NCBI GenBank assembly: GCA_009841115.1
Contig: VXML01000024.1
Coordinates: forward strand, 66,249 to 130,248
Reading direction: 5' to 3'
DNA from: Gemmatimonadota bacterium
Lineage (GTDB): Bacteria > Latescibacterota > UBA2968 > UBA8231
DNA length: 64,000 nt
The notes under the pieces were generated by a model. It was given only the letters and a program-made list of their open reading frames with translations, did not search any database and was not told the DNA's origin. Both the position numbers and the translations under genes were made by a program. Below, in pieces: positions 54,710 through 63,600 of the stretch. Position 1 is the first letter of the stretch; the number at the start of each line of letters is the position of its first letter.

Positions 54710-57022
54710 ATGTTATCGACTTTTTTGAAAGTAACAACACCTAACAAAACTATCGGCTGGACGGCCATTGTGCTAGGGCTGCTTTGCGGCCCGGTGTCAG
54801 CGCAAGCGACGACTCGCGTTGAAGTGCCCATTTTTGAGGGCGGCGCGGGACTAGACTTTTTCTTTTTTGCAGCACGCGAATACGAAAAGGTCCGTCCCGA
54901 TGTGCAAATCGATCTCTACGGCGATCCGCGCATCGCCGACAAGGTGCGGGTGCGGATTCTCGAAGGGACGTTCCCGGAAGTTAGCAACGCGGGACTCAAT
55001 TACTGGGCGCTGATCCGCAACGGCGAAATTTTGCCCCTCGACGACTTTCTGGACGGGCCGAGTTGGGACGGGGACCAGACTTGGCGCGAATCCTTCCTGC
55101 CCGGTAGCCTCGACCGCTATGAGTACGAGGGCAAGATCTACGGCATTCCCTTCCTCTACTCGGTTTACGCCGTCTGGTACAACAAGAACATGTTCGAAGA
55201 GCACGGCTGGGTACCGCCGCGCACTTGGGATGAGTTTTTCGCCCTCTGTGAGCAAATCCGCGCCGCAGGGGTCTGGCCGCTGGCCTTTCAGGGGCGCTAT
55301 CCAGGCTATATCGGCGGCGTGACCGACAACGCCTATTATCACCTCGCTGGCCGCGAGCGGTTCTACGAGCAGAAGGATCTAGTGCCGGGCAGTTTTGCCA
55401 ATCCCGAATTCGTGACGGCGCTCGAGCTTATTCAGCGCACGGCGCGGGAGTACTTCCAGCCCGGTGCGCTCGGCATGAGCCACACCGAGGCGCAGCTCGA
55501 GTTTTTCTTGGGCCATACGGCGATGGTCTTTTGCGGCTCTTGGCTCAAGAGCGAGATGATGGGCAAAATCCCCGATGGCTTTCGCTTGGGGGCATTTAAT
55601 TTGCCCGTAGTCGAAGGCGGGGTTGGCGAACCCGGTGCCATATATACTGGTGCCGGGTATTACTTTGTCTTCAAAAACAGCGCCCACCCCGAGTTAGGCG
55701 CGGATTTCTTGCGCTTTATGACCTCGCAGGAGATGGCCGGTACCTTTGCCGAGATGCGCGATGTTTTGGTGGCCGTCGATGGGGCGATGGAGGGGCGGAC
55801 CAGCGAAGATTTGCAGGACTTAGTGGCGCTGGCACAGCAGGCGACGACGACCTATGGCACGGCCCCGGGCGAGGGTTTCCCGGAGATGGACCAGTTCCTC
55901 AACGATGTGCGCTTCAAGATCGTCAATGGGCAGATGACGCCCGAGGCAGGGGCTAAAGAGTTGGAGTCGGCGGCTGAAGCGGTGCGCAACCGCAGCCAGC
56001 AACCGGATCAGATCATCATCCGCCACCTGTGGAAGCCCGCGCTGCTGTTGGGCCTGTTGGCGCTGGCGATGGGCTATTGGTTGTACACGACGGCGCGGCA
56101 GTGGCGCGAAAGACAGACGGGCCAAGCTCCTCGACCTACTAGCACTGTGCGTCTGCCTTGGAAGGGGGTGGTGTTCTTCGTCGGTCCGGCCGCGGCGTTC
56201 TACACGCTCTTCGTGGTGGTGCCTAGCATCAAGTCCTTTGTCTGGAGCGCGATGCGCTGGGATGGACTGACCGAGATGGCCTTCGTCGGGTTGTTGCACT
56301 TCCAGCGGCTGCTGTTCGAGAGCGACGAGTTCTGGATTGCGCTGTCGAACAATCTCTTCATCATGTTCGTCATCCCACTCTGCGTGTTGCCGCTGGCGCT
56401 TTTTTTGGCGGTGTGCATCAGTCGCGAGGTCATTGGAGCCAAGCTCTTCCGCATCGTCTTCTTCTTTCCCAACATTCTCGGCGGGGTCGCGGCGACGCTG
56501 CTGTGGATGCACTTGTACAATCCACAGGGCGGGCCGATCAATACGGTGTTAGTCGCGTTGGGATTGGAGGGGTTTGAGGGGTTTGCGTGGCTGGCGCAGG
56601 ACAACCTTTACTGGGCGCTGATTCCCATGTCGATTTGGGGTGCGGCTGGGTTCAATATGGTGCTGTTTTTGGCGGCCATGGAGAGCATTCCGCAGAGCAT
56701 GTACGAGGCGGCTGACATCGACGGGGCCTCGGCTTGGCGGCAGTTTTGGTCGATTACGGTGCCGCTGATTTGGGAGGTTTTGTCGATAGCGATTGTGTTT
56801 ATGATCATCGGCGGGATGAAGGCGTTTGAGGTGATTTGGCTGCTGACCAATCAGCGGCCGACGACCGACAACCACGTGATTGGCACGCGGATGGTGCAGG
56901 CCATGTTTACTGAGTTCAAGGTGGGGGAGGCTACGGCGATTGCCGTGCTGCTCTTTTTGATCGTCTTCTTTGGCACTACCGCGACCTTGCGCGCAATGAA
57001 GCGCGAAGCTGTGGAGTTTTGA
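54710..57022 (+). CDS. Fusion: CUT1 extracellular solute-binding domain + MalF-type ABC permease
   Basis: SBP half (VEVPIFEGGAGLDFFFFAAREYEKVRPDVQIDLY...YVFKNSAHPELGADFLRFMTSQEMAG) continuous with permease half (VVFFVGPAAAFYTLFVVVPSIKSFVWS...SMYEAADIDGASAWRQFWSITVPLI). Confidence 0.88.
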   Translation: MLSTFLKVTTPNKTIGWTAIVLGLLCGPVSAQATTRVEVPIFEGGAGLDFFFFAAREYEKVRPDVQIDLYGDPRIADKVRVRILEGTFPEVSNAGLNYWALIRNGEILPLDDFLDGPSWDGDQTWRESFLPGSLDRYEYEGKIYGIPFLYSVYAVWYNKNMFEEHGWVPPRTWDEFFALCEQIRAAGVWPLAFQGRYPGYIGGVTDNAYYHLAGRERFYEQKDLVPGSFANPEFVTALELIQRTAREYFQPGALGMSHTEAQLEFFLGHTAMVFCGSWLKSEMMGKIPDGFRLGAFNLPVVEGGVGEPGAIYTGAGYYFVFKNSAHPELGADFLRFMTSQEMAGTFAEMRDVLVAVDGAMEGRTSEDLQDLVALAQQATTTYGTAPGEGFPEMDQFLNDVRFKIVNGQMTPEAGAKELESAAEAVRNRSQQPDQIIIRHLWKPALLLGLLALAMGYWLYTTARQWRERQTGQAPRPTSTVRLPWKGVVFFVGPAAAFYTLFVVVPSIKSFVWSAMRWDGLTEMAFVGLLHFQRLLFESDEFWIALSNNLFIMFVIPLCVLPLALFLAVCISREVIGAKLFRIVFFFPNILGGVAATLLWMHLYNPQGGPINTVLVALGLEGFEGFAWLAQDNLYWALIPMSIWGAAGFNMVLFLAAMESIPQSMYEAADIDGASAWRQFWSITVPLIWEVLSIAIVFMIIGGMKAFEVIWLLTNQRPTTDNHVIGTRMVQAMFTEFKVGEATAIAVLLFLIVFFGTTATLRAMKREAVEF

Positions 57023-57024
57023 GC

Positions 57025-57882
57025 ATGGCGGAACAAGAAAAATTTTCTTTTGCCAAACCTTTTGTCTATTTGGTGCTATGCGGCTATCTGACGGTTGTGG
57101 TCTATCCGATGCTGTGGCTGTTGTACACTTCGCTGAAGACGGACCGCGAGATTTTTCTCAATCCTTTCAGCCTGCCCGAGTTCGACGCCTTGCAGTGGAT
57201 CAACTTTGCCAACGCTTGGACTAAGGGGCACTTCGGCGATTACTTCTTCAACAGCGTCTTTTTGACCATTTCGACGGTGGCGGTTTCCATGTTGCTGGCG
57301 GCAATGGCGGCCTATGCGCTGGCGCGCTTTCGCTTCTTTGGGGTGAGGCCGATGTTTTTCTACTTCTTGGCCGGGTTGATGATCCCGTTGCAATTGTCTA
57401 TTGTGCCGCTCTTTTTTCAAATGAAGGACTTTGGATTGCTCAATTCGCGGTTGGGTATCCTGATAGTCTATGTGGCCTTTGGGATGCCGTTTGCCATCTT
57501 TATTCTCACGGGGTTTTTCAAGTCTTTGCCTTCTGGGTTACACGAGTCGGCGCTGATCGATGGGGCGGGGGAGTTTCGGGCGTTTTGGTCGATTATGTTG
57601 CCGTTGGCGCGGCCGGGGCTTATTACGGTGGGCATCTTCGCCTTTTTGGGGACTTGGAACGAGTTTTTCATGGCCTTTATGTTCCTGTCTGGGGAGGGGT
57701 CGCAGGCGTTGCGCACTCTGCCGTTGGGGCTGGCTAATATCACTATTGTCAGTCAGTATCGCAGCGATTGGGGGATGGCTTTTGCGGGGTTGGTGCTGAT
57801 TATGGCTCCGACGATGTTGGTGTATGCGTTTTTGCAGCAATATCTGACGAAGGGGATTACTGTGGGGGCGCTTAAGGGGTAG
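57025..57882 (+). CDS. Carbohydrate ABC transporter permease, MalG-like
   Basis: GLHESALIDGAGEFRAFWSIMLPLARPGLITVGIFAFLGTWNEFFMAF; start ATG just after preceding TGA. Confidence 0.9.
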   Translation: MAEQEKFSFAKPFVYLVLCGYLTVVVYPMLWLLYTSLKTDREIFLNPFSLPEFDALQWINFANAWTKGHFGDYFFNSVFLTISTVAVSMLLAAMAAYALARFRFFGVRPMFFYFLAGLMIPLQLSIVPLFFQMKDFGLLNSRLGILIVYVAFGMPFAIFILTGFFKSLPSGLHESALIDGAGEFRAFWSIMLPLARPGLITVGIFAFLGTWNEFFMAFMFLSGEGSQALRTLPLGLANITIVSQYRSDWGMAFAGLVLIMAPTMLVYAFLQQYLTKGITVGALKG

Positions 57883-57924
57883 GGAGGGGCCGTGACGATT
57901 GGTAAGCAAAAGTGAGGAAGTAAT

Positions 57925-59025
57925 ATGCCAAGATTGAAGAATATCAAGATCAGGGGATTTCGGTCTATCAAAGAAATGACGCTGGAACTCCAGCCGCTCA
58001 ATGTTTTGATCGGTGCCAATGGGGCTGGTAAGAGCAATCTCATTGCCTTCTTCAAGTTAGTAAATGAATTAATGGGCGGACGGCTTCAGCAACATATTGG
58101 AGCGACCGGGAGGGCCACAGCCAATTTGCATTTTGGCCCGAGGATAACTCCTCAGTTGGAAGCGGAGATGGCGTTCGAGGTAGAGAATGGAACAGACACC
58201 TATAGCATGCGACTGTTCCACGCTGCCGGTGATTCGCTGATTTTCGCCGAAGAGACGCTGTCGTTTCATCAAACAGGCTTTCCGAGACCAAAGATCGTAC
58301 CGCTGGGAAGGGGCCATCAGGAAACGCGGATTGGAGATGAGGCAGAAAAGGATGACCCGGTGGCAAAAATGCTCCGGTATCTGCTGAATCGCTGTCGCGT
58401 CTATCACTTCCACGACACATCGCCGACTTCGAGAGTCCGGCAGTATTGCTACATCGGCGACAACCGCTGGCTCATGCCTGATGCAGCGAATCTGGCGGCG
58501 TTACTGTATGCACTCAAGTCCTCCAAAGAAACGGCTTATCGCCGAATTGTGGGGACCATTCGGCAGGTGGCACCGTTCTTTGAAGATTTTGATCTGGAGC
58601 CGACCGATTCTAAAGACATCACTCTCAACTGGCGGCATCGCAAGTCAGATCTCGTGTTTGGCCCCCACCAACTCTCGGACGGTACGCTGCGGGCCATCTG
58701 TCTGATTTCGCTGTTGTTGCAGCCCAAAGAAGACCTCCCAATACTCATAGTGGTGGACGAACCGGAAATCGGCTTGCACCCTTACGCGCTCAATGTGATT
58801 GCCTCGCTACTTCGCGCCGCAAGTCACCATACGCAGGTTCTCGTCAGCACCCAGTCCAGCGCGTTTCTCGACAGCTTTGAGTCTGAGGATATCGTAGTTG
58901 TCGAGCGGAATGGTGAAGCCACGGAGTTCTCCAGACCAGATGCCGAAGAGCTCGAAACATGGCTGGAGGAGTACTCGCTTGGGGAAATCTGGGAGAAGAA
59001 CGTCATCGGCGGAGGGCCGCACTGA
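57925..59025 (+). CDS. AAA family ATPase (OLD/RecF-like, AAA_21-type)
   Basis: IKIRGFRSIKEMTLELQPLNVLIGANGAGKSNLIAFF (Walker A); LPILIVVDEPEIGLHPYALNVIASLLRAASHHTQVLVSTQSSAFLDSF. Confidence 0.85.
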   Translation: MPRLKNIKIRGFRSIKEMTLELQPLNVLIGANGAGKSNLIAFFKLVNELMGGRLQQHIGATGRATANLHFGPRITPQLEAEMAFEVENGTDTYSMRLFHAAGDSLIFAEETLSFHQTGFPRPKIVPLGRGHQETRIGDEAEKDDPVAKMLRYLLNRCRVYHFHDTSPTSRVRQYCYIGDNRWLMPDAANLAALLYALKSSKETAYRRIVGTIRQVAPFFEDFDLEPTDSKDITLNWRHRKSDLVFGPHQLSDGTLRAICLISLLLQPKEDLPILIVVDEPEIGLHPYALNVIASLLRAASHHTQVLVSTQSSAFLDSFESEDIVVVERNGEATEFSRPDAEELETWLEEYSLGEIWEKNVIGGGPH

Positions 59026-59714
59026 TGGTGCGACTCCATCTCTTCGCCGAAGGTGACACAGAGCAGACATTTGCCGATACGGTCTTGAAGCCTCATCTAG
59101 CGAATCTTGGCGTCTATATGCAGAAACCGACCTTGATTGCCCACGCCCGGAAGAAGGGCATAGTCCATCGAGGAGGAGGTAGAAACTTCAGGGCGATGCA
59201 GAATGACATTGATCGCCGCCGCAAACAGGAATCGGGGAATGACGTGTTTTTTACCACGATGATTGACCTTTATGCCTTGCCTACGAAATTTCCCGGCGTT
59301 GAAGAAGCTGAGAAATTGCGTCTTGACCCATATAAGCGGGTGGAGGCTCTCGAAAAATCGTGGTTCGATGAGACCAATGATCATCGCTTCATCCCGTTCA
59401 TTCAGTTGCATGAATTTGAAGCGTATTTGTTTTCTGATGTATCTCAGTTCGCTTTCTTCTTTGACAATGCAGATTCCCCAATCTCCGCTTTGCAGAGCAT
59501 TGTCGATGATGTCCAGTCCCCAGAACTTGTTGACGACGGACAACACACGGCTCCATCGAAGCGGATCATCGCCGAATTTCCCGAATACTCAAAAACAACA
59601 GTAGGATCACAGATGGCCGAACGGATTGGCTTGGAGAACATCCTCTCCAAATGTCCTCACTTTAAGGCGTGGGTTGAGCGACTTGAGCAACTCGGAGCCA
59701 CCGAAAAGCCGTAA
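59025..59714 (+). CDS. DUF4276 family protein
   Basis: VRLHLFAEGDTEQTFADTVLKPHLANLGVY ... TTMIDLYALPTKFPGVEEAEKL ... FIPFIQLHEFEAYLFSD; TGATG overlap with ATPase stop. Confidence 0.8.
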   Translation: MVRLHLFAEGDTEQTFADTVLKPHLANLGVYMQKPTLIAHARKKGIVHRGGGRNFRAMQNDIDRRRKQESGNDVFFTTMIDLYALPTKFPGVEEAEKLRLDPYKRVEALEKSWFDETNDHRFIPFIQLHEFEAYLFSDVSQFAFFFDNADSPISALQSIVDDVQSPELVDDGQHTAPSKRIIAEFPEYSKTTVGSQMAERIGLENILSKCPHFKAWVERLEQLGATEKP

Positions 59715-59720
59715 TTCATA

Positions 59721-59850
59721 ATGACCAAAACGGCGACCCGGCTGACGACAGCGGTTGAAGCCTACTTCGCCGACCTGCAACGAGTCTAGGGTCCGGCGGC
59801 GTGACTGGCGAGCCATGGGCCACTGGCCAACCCAACTATTCTTGGCTCGA
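59721..59850 (+). pseudogene. Decayed N-terminus of a type ISP-like restriction/methylase gene
   Basis: atg..: MTKTATRLTTAVEAYFADLQRV* then, after a 1-nt shift, SGGVTGEP and later LANPTILG; matches the remembered N-terminus ATRLxTAVEAYFxDLRRVRASGGATGERSYYPxLANLLN. Confidence 0.5.
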
Positions 59851-59923
59851 CGACCAGCGTAATATAACGCTTGGTTTATGGTCGTTTCGCGTCGGACAGT
59901 CTGAATTCTAGGAGAGTGTAATC

Positions 59924-60838
59924 ATGTCTGATGGAATACGGAAAAAGATCGAAGTGCATCAAAAGTGGGGTTTTGGTATGGCTCCGCCAAAGGAACATAC
60001 TGTGGTCTTGCGTCAGAACGCGGTACGACTGGTCCTGAAAGCATTGAGTGGAGAGAAGGCAACAGACTCAGACTCACTCGCTGAGGCGATCAGTGAAGTC
60101 AAAGGCCTATTCAATCGATCAAAAAGAATGGACCAGTGGGATTGGTTCGTTGTCTGGGAACAACTTGGCTTACCGGAGCATAAGCGTCTGCACCGGATTG
60201 TAAGAGATTTAGTTGTCCTCAGAAAAGCAGTCGTGAATAATGATCCAATAGACTTTGAAAATGCTCGAAAACAATTACAGAATTGGGGGGCACTTACCTC
60301 ACTCAAATACTTCTTAGGACTAGAGAAACCGCCGATAGAGAAAGATACAGGCATCCTCTATATGTTAGGTGTCCGCGAAATGAAGGGACTACTCAAGATT
60401 GGCATCACTAAGCGTGACGTTAGATATAGGGTTAATGAGATAAACAGCGCGACAGGTATAATAATCCCTTTTGGTGTCAGATATGTTTGGCGGGTGCGAA
60501 ATCCTAATAGGGTAGAGCGAGAAGTCCACAAATTACTCGCAGACTATAGGGTTCGATCTGATCGGGAGTTTTTCAATATGGAATATAATGAAGCGGTTCG
60601 GATGATCACTAAGTTCCTTGGGGAAACACAAGGTTTGTCAAGGGAGCGCGGTATCGTCAAGCGTGTGTTGATCGAGAAGGGATACGGATTTTTATCATCC
60701 GATGGTAAGGATTTCTTTTTTCATGCAAAGGAAGTTAAAGGTACCTTTTCTGAGTTCAAAGAAGGCGATACTGTTGAGTTTAAGCGATTACACACTTCGC
60801 GTGGATATGCAGCATCAGATATTCGGCGGATAATGTAA
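59924..60838 (+). CDS. Fusion: helical N-terminus + T5orf172/MUG113 (GIY-YIG) domain + C-terminal cold-shock domain
   Basis: GILYMLGVREMKGLLKIGITKRDVRYRVNEINSATG...NRVEREVHKLLADYRVRSDREFFNMEYNEAVRMI; then GIVKRVLIEKGYGFLSSDGKDFFFHAKEVKGTFSEFKEGDTVEFKRLHTSRGYAASDIRRI. Confidence 0.8.
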   Translation: MSDGIRKKIEVHQKWGFGMAPPKEHTVVLRQNAVRLVLKALSGEKATDSDSLAEAISEVKGLFNRSKRMDQWDWFVVWEQLGLPEHKRLHRIVRDLVVLRKAVVNNDPIDFENARKQLQNWGALTSLKYFLGLEKPPIEKDTGILYMLGVREMKGLLKIGITKRDVRYRVNEINSATGIIIPFGVRYVWRVRNPNRVEREVHKLLADYRVRSDREFFNMEYNEAVRMITKFLGETQGLSRERGIVKRVLIEKGYGFLSSDGKDFFFHAKEVKGTFSEFKEGDTVEFKRLHTSRGYAASDIRRIM

Positions 60839-60857
60839 CTAAGCGACCTAATATGAT

Positions 60858-61033
60858 TGATGTGGCGGAAGATGTGGATGAGTCGGTCGCGCGTCGCTTG
60901 CGTCAGCGGCGGGCGGGCGAAAGACGCGAGGTTGGCGTCGAGGTGGTCGGCGTTGCCCGTGCCGGAGAGGACGACGTGGACGCCAGACTCGTCGCGGCAA
61001 AAGCGATAGGCGGCATCGGGTAGCGATGGAGCC
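60858..61033 (-). pseudogene. Relic of aldo/keto reductase 3' end (left copy of direct repeat)
   Basis: 176 bp aligned without indels to 63627-63802 with 14 mismatches counted by eye; translates SLPDAAYRFCRDESGVHVVLSGTGNADHLDANLASFARPPLTQATRDRLIHIFRHIN. Confidence 0.9.
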
Positions 61034-61065
61034 AGCGGAACCTGAATCATTGAAAGGAGTGAGCT

Positions 61066-62025
61066 ATGACAAGTTATAAAGGTTATGAGGAAGATGTGCG
61101 CCAGACGCTGTGGTCTTGGGCTGACCGACACTATCGGGGCAAACTCGATGACGGCAAGCGAGAAGGGCGTCCGCCGGTTCTCGCGAGAGAGTTCGCATCG
61201 GAGAATGTCTTGGTTCCTCCGAAAAACGAATCGAAGGCGCGTGACATTCGCGACGCCCTTTCCCGAGGTCGGCATCGGTGGTTTCACAGCCTGAAGAGTT
61301 CCCAGTCCTTGGCGCAAAGCGTGTTCGGTGCGCTCCGCGCCTTCAACCGCCTTGATCTGCTCCAAGATGTGTACGCCGAGTGTGGGCAATCGGCCTTCTT
61401 CGCAGACCGAAATGGCTGGAAGCTCTGCTTAGAGCATGAGATGAACAACCTAAGAGAGCCGAGACCGACCAGCGTCGACGTGCTGCTGAGCGAATCGGAA
61501 AAGCGAGTCGCTATCGAATGCAAGTTCACCGAGCAAGAGTTTGGTACCTGCTCGCGCCCACGCCTGCGTCCTAGCGATGCCAATTATGCCGAACAGCATT
61601 GCAATGGGAAGTATCAGATCCAACGGTCACGCCACGAGCGTTGCGCTCTGACGGAGATCGGTATTCGTTACTGGGAACATTTGCCCCACCTGTTCGATCG
61701 GCCGTCCGACCAAGATCACGAGCCGTGTCCGTTTGGAGAAGTCTATCAACTGGCGCGCAATGCGCTGGCCTCCGCACTCACGCCACATGGAGAGCTTGAC
61801 CTGACTGGAGGACACGCACTTGTCGTTTACGATGCTCGCAACCCCAAGTTCCAGGATGGGGGCAAGGCCACAGAGCAATGGACCGAAGCGGTCTCTGTGT
61901 GTCGCATGCCGGGCCTTTTGCGCCGCCTGAGTTGGCAGCGCCTGATGGCCGCCATCTCCCGTGCGCCAGAACTGGAGTATCTCGTCAATGGCGTTAGGGA
62001 GAAATATGGTATAGAGTCGGATTGA
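61066..62025 (+). CDS. Putative PD-(D/E)XK restriction-endonuclease-like protein (PGN_0703-like)
   Basis: TSVDVLLSESEKRVAIECKFTEQEFGTCSRPRLRPSDANYAEQHCNG (D..ECK core) and GGHALVVYDARNPKF. Confidence 0.65.
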   Translation: MTSYKGYEEDVRQTLWSWADRHYRGKLDDGKREGRPPVLAREFASENVLVPPKNESKARDIRDALSRGRHRWFHSLKSSQSLAQSVFGALRAFNRLDLLQDVYAECGQSAFFADRNGWKLCLEHEMNNLREPRPTSVDVLLSESEKRVAIECKFTEQEFGTCSRPRLRPSDANYAEQHCNGKYQIQRSRHERCALTEIGIRYWEHLPHLFDRPSDQDHEPCPFGEVYQLARNALASALTPHGELDLTGGHALVVYDARNPKFQDGGKATEQWTEAVSVCRMPGLLRRLSWQRLMAAISRAPELEYLVNGVREKYGIESD

Positions 62026-62063
62026 CTACCGGAAAAGATCGACCAAAGAGGACGAGTGTACCG

Positions 62064-62450
62064 ATGAACGAACAGGATGTACAGATCATTGAGAAGGACG
62101 GCGAGCCGGAATACGCTGTCGTCCCAATTGAGGAATACCGTCGCATGGTCGCCGCGCTTGAGGACGCGGCCGATTCTGCGGCTATCGAACGGGCATGGGC
62201 CGAGGACGCAGCAGGCGAGACGGTTCCGGGCGAAGTCGTAAAGGCCATTCTCGCTGGCGAATCGCCCTTGCGCGTGTGGCGGAAATACCGCGAATTCACG
62301 CTGGATGCACTGGCCGAGCAGGTAGGTGTCTCAAAAGGGTATTTGTCGCAGATTGAGAATGGACAGAAGTCCGGGACACTCGGCCTATTCCGCCGACTCG
62401 CGGGCGTGCTCAATGTGGCACTGGACGAGTTAGCACACCCAACGAGCTAA
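62064..62450 (+). CDS. XRE-family HTH regulator with Phd-like N-terminus (antitoxin-like)
   Basis: GEPEYAVVPIEEYRRMVAAL + YREFTLDALAEQVGVSKGYLSQIENGQKSGTLGLFRRLAGVLNVALDEL. Confidence 0.85.
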   Translation: MNEQDVQIIEKDGEPEYAVVPIEEYRRMVAALEDAADSAAIERAWAEDAAGETVPGEVVKAILAGESPLRVWRKYREFTLDALAEQVGVSKGYLSQIENGQKSGTLGLFRRLAGVLNVALDELAHPTS

Positions 62451-62465
62451 TGGAATCAACCATTT

Positions 62466-63587
62466 TTACTCAACGAGTGCCTCTCGGTGTGTCTTGTGAG
62501 ATTCCTCGTATAAGGCCATCACATCCAAATCTGGAATTTCTTCTGGTGCAAAGTACCACTTTGCAATGAGTGCCTCACCATCCACAGCCTGTACTTTAAG
62601 GTCAAAAATCACTTCTTGGGTTGGGTATGTGAGCGCAAGTTTATCACGCACTTGCTTCAGATCTACCGGGAAAGCAGCACCTTGCCTGGGCGCAGTGAGT
62701 TTGACATGCACGAAAAGCGGCATTTGTTGATTGAAAGTATTCAATCCGTGTACCGGCCCGAGAACATCGAGATAGTAGCGAAGCAACATTTCCTTATTGC
62801 GATCAATAACAATATCTCCTACTAGAGCACGGACGAGTGCATGCACGAAACGCACTAGATAGTCAACCTGTTTGCTGCTCAAGGTTAGGCTAGTGCCTTG
62901 CTCGGAACTTGAGAGAGTAAATGCGTCTTTGGAGACAGAGAAGCTATTTTTATGAACAACCTCATGGCGATATGGCAACAGTTGACAAAATAGTGCCTTG
63001 GCATAGGTGTAAAGGTACGGTTGACTATCGAAGAGAGTTGGTAGTTGGAGATTGGATTCTTTCTTCAGCAGCTCCACTTTCTTCTTAAAAGGTTGGGGAA
63101 CAGTTGTAAAATTCTCTTCAATGATCCACTCAAAGATCATATCTAGAGCCTTGAAGGAAGCCATAAAAGTAAAAGGCATCATGGTGTTTATGATTGTTGC
63201 GTTATAAAGAGAGGAGAGGTAGTCTTCAGAGACCATTTCTACATTACAAAACTCATCGCCGCTCGTGAGCTCGATTACCGGTGGATCGTCCTTACCCTGC
63301 ACCCTATCATAATTCTTTTCCAAAAAACTGAGAAACCAGATCTCATAATCCAACTTAGTCCGAAGTGCTGTGTTATGGACAGTAGCCAATTCCTTATCTT
63401 CTAGTTTTGATCTGATCTCTTCAAAAAGTTTTACGACCTCGGGCGTATAAAGGCGTTCGCCACAACGAAAACAAACTGCAGCTTGAACTTTTACGATCTC
63501 CGTGTGATTGCCAACTCGTAGAACTTTCTCGACTTCCTTTTCAATAATCTCGCCACTACACACTGGACATTTTGCCAACGGAGTCAT
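62466..63587 (-). CDS. YgiT/MqsA-N-type zinc finger fused to large HEPN-like domain
   Basis: CPVCSGEIIEKEVEKVLRVGNHTEIVKVQAAVCFRCGERLYTPEVVKLFEEI; later ALFCQLLPYRHEVVHKNSF with R-x4-H motif. Confidence 0.6.
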   Translation of the reverse strand: MTPLAKCPVCSGEIIEKEVEKVLRVGNHTEIVKVQAAVCFRCGERLYTPEVVKLFEEIRSKLEDKELATVHNTALRTKLDYEIWFLSFLEKNYDRVQGKDDPPVIELTSGDEFCNVEMVSEDYLSSLYNATIINTMMPFTFMASFKALDMIFEWIIEENFTTVPQPFKKKVELLKKESNLQLPTLFDSQPYLYTYAKALFCQLLPYRHEVVHKNSFSVSKDAFTLSSSEQGTSLTLSSKQVDYLVRFVHALVRALVGDIVIDRNKEMLLRYYLDVLGPVHGLNTFNQQMPLFVHVKLTAPRQGAAFPVDLKQVRDKLALTYPTQEVIFDLKVQAVDGEALIAKWYFAPEEIPDLDVMALYEESHKTHREALVE

Positions 63588-63600
63588 TACTATATCCTCT

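Noticed and set aside
60721-61389. 222-aa minus-strand ORF spanning the AKR relic
   Set aside because: Only the 176-bp AKR fragment is meaningful; the rest is antisense of the nuclease and CSD genes.
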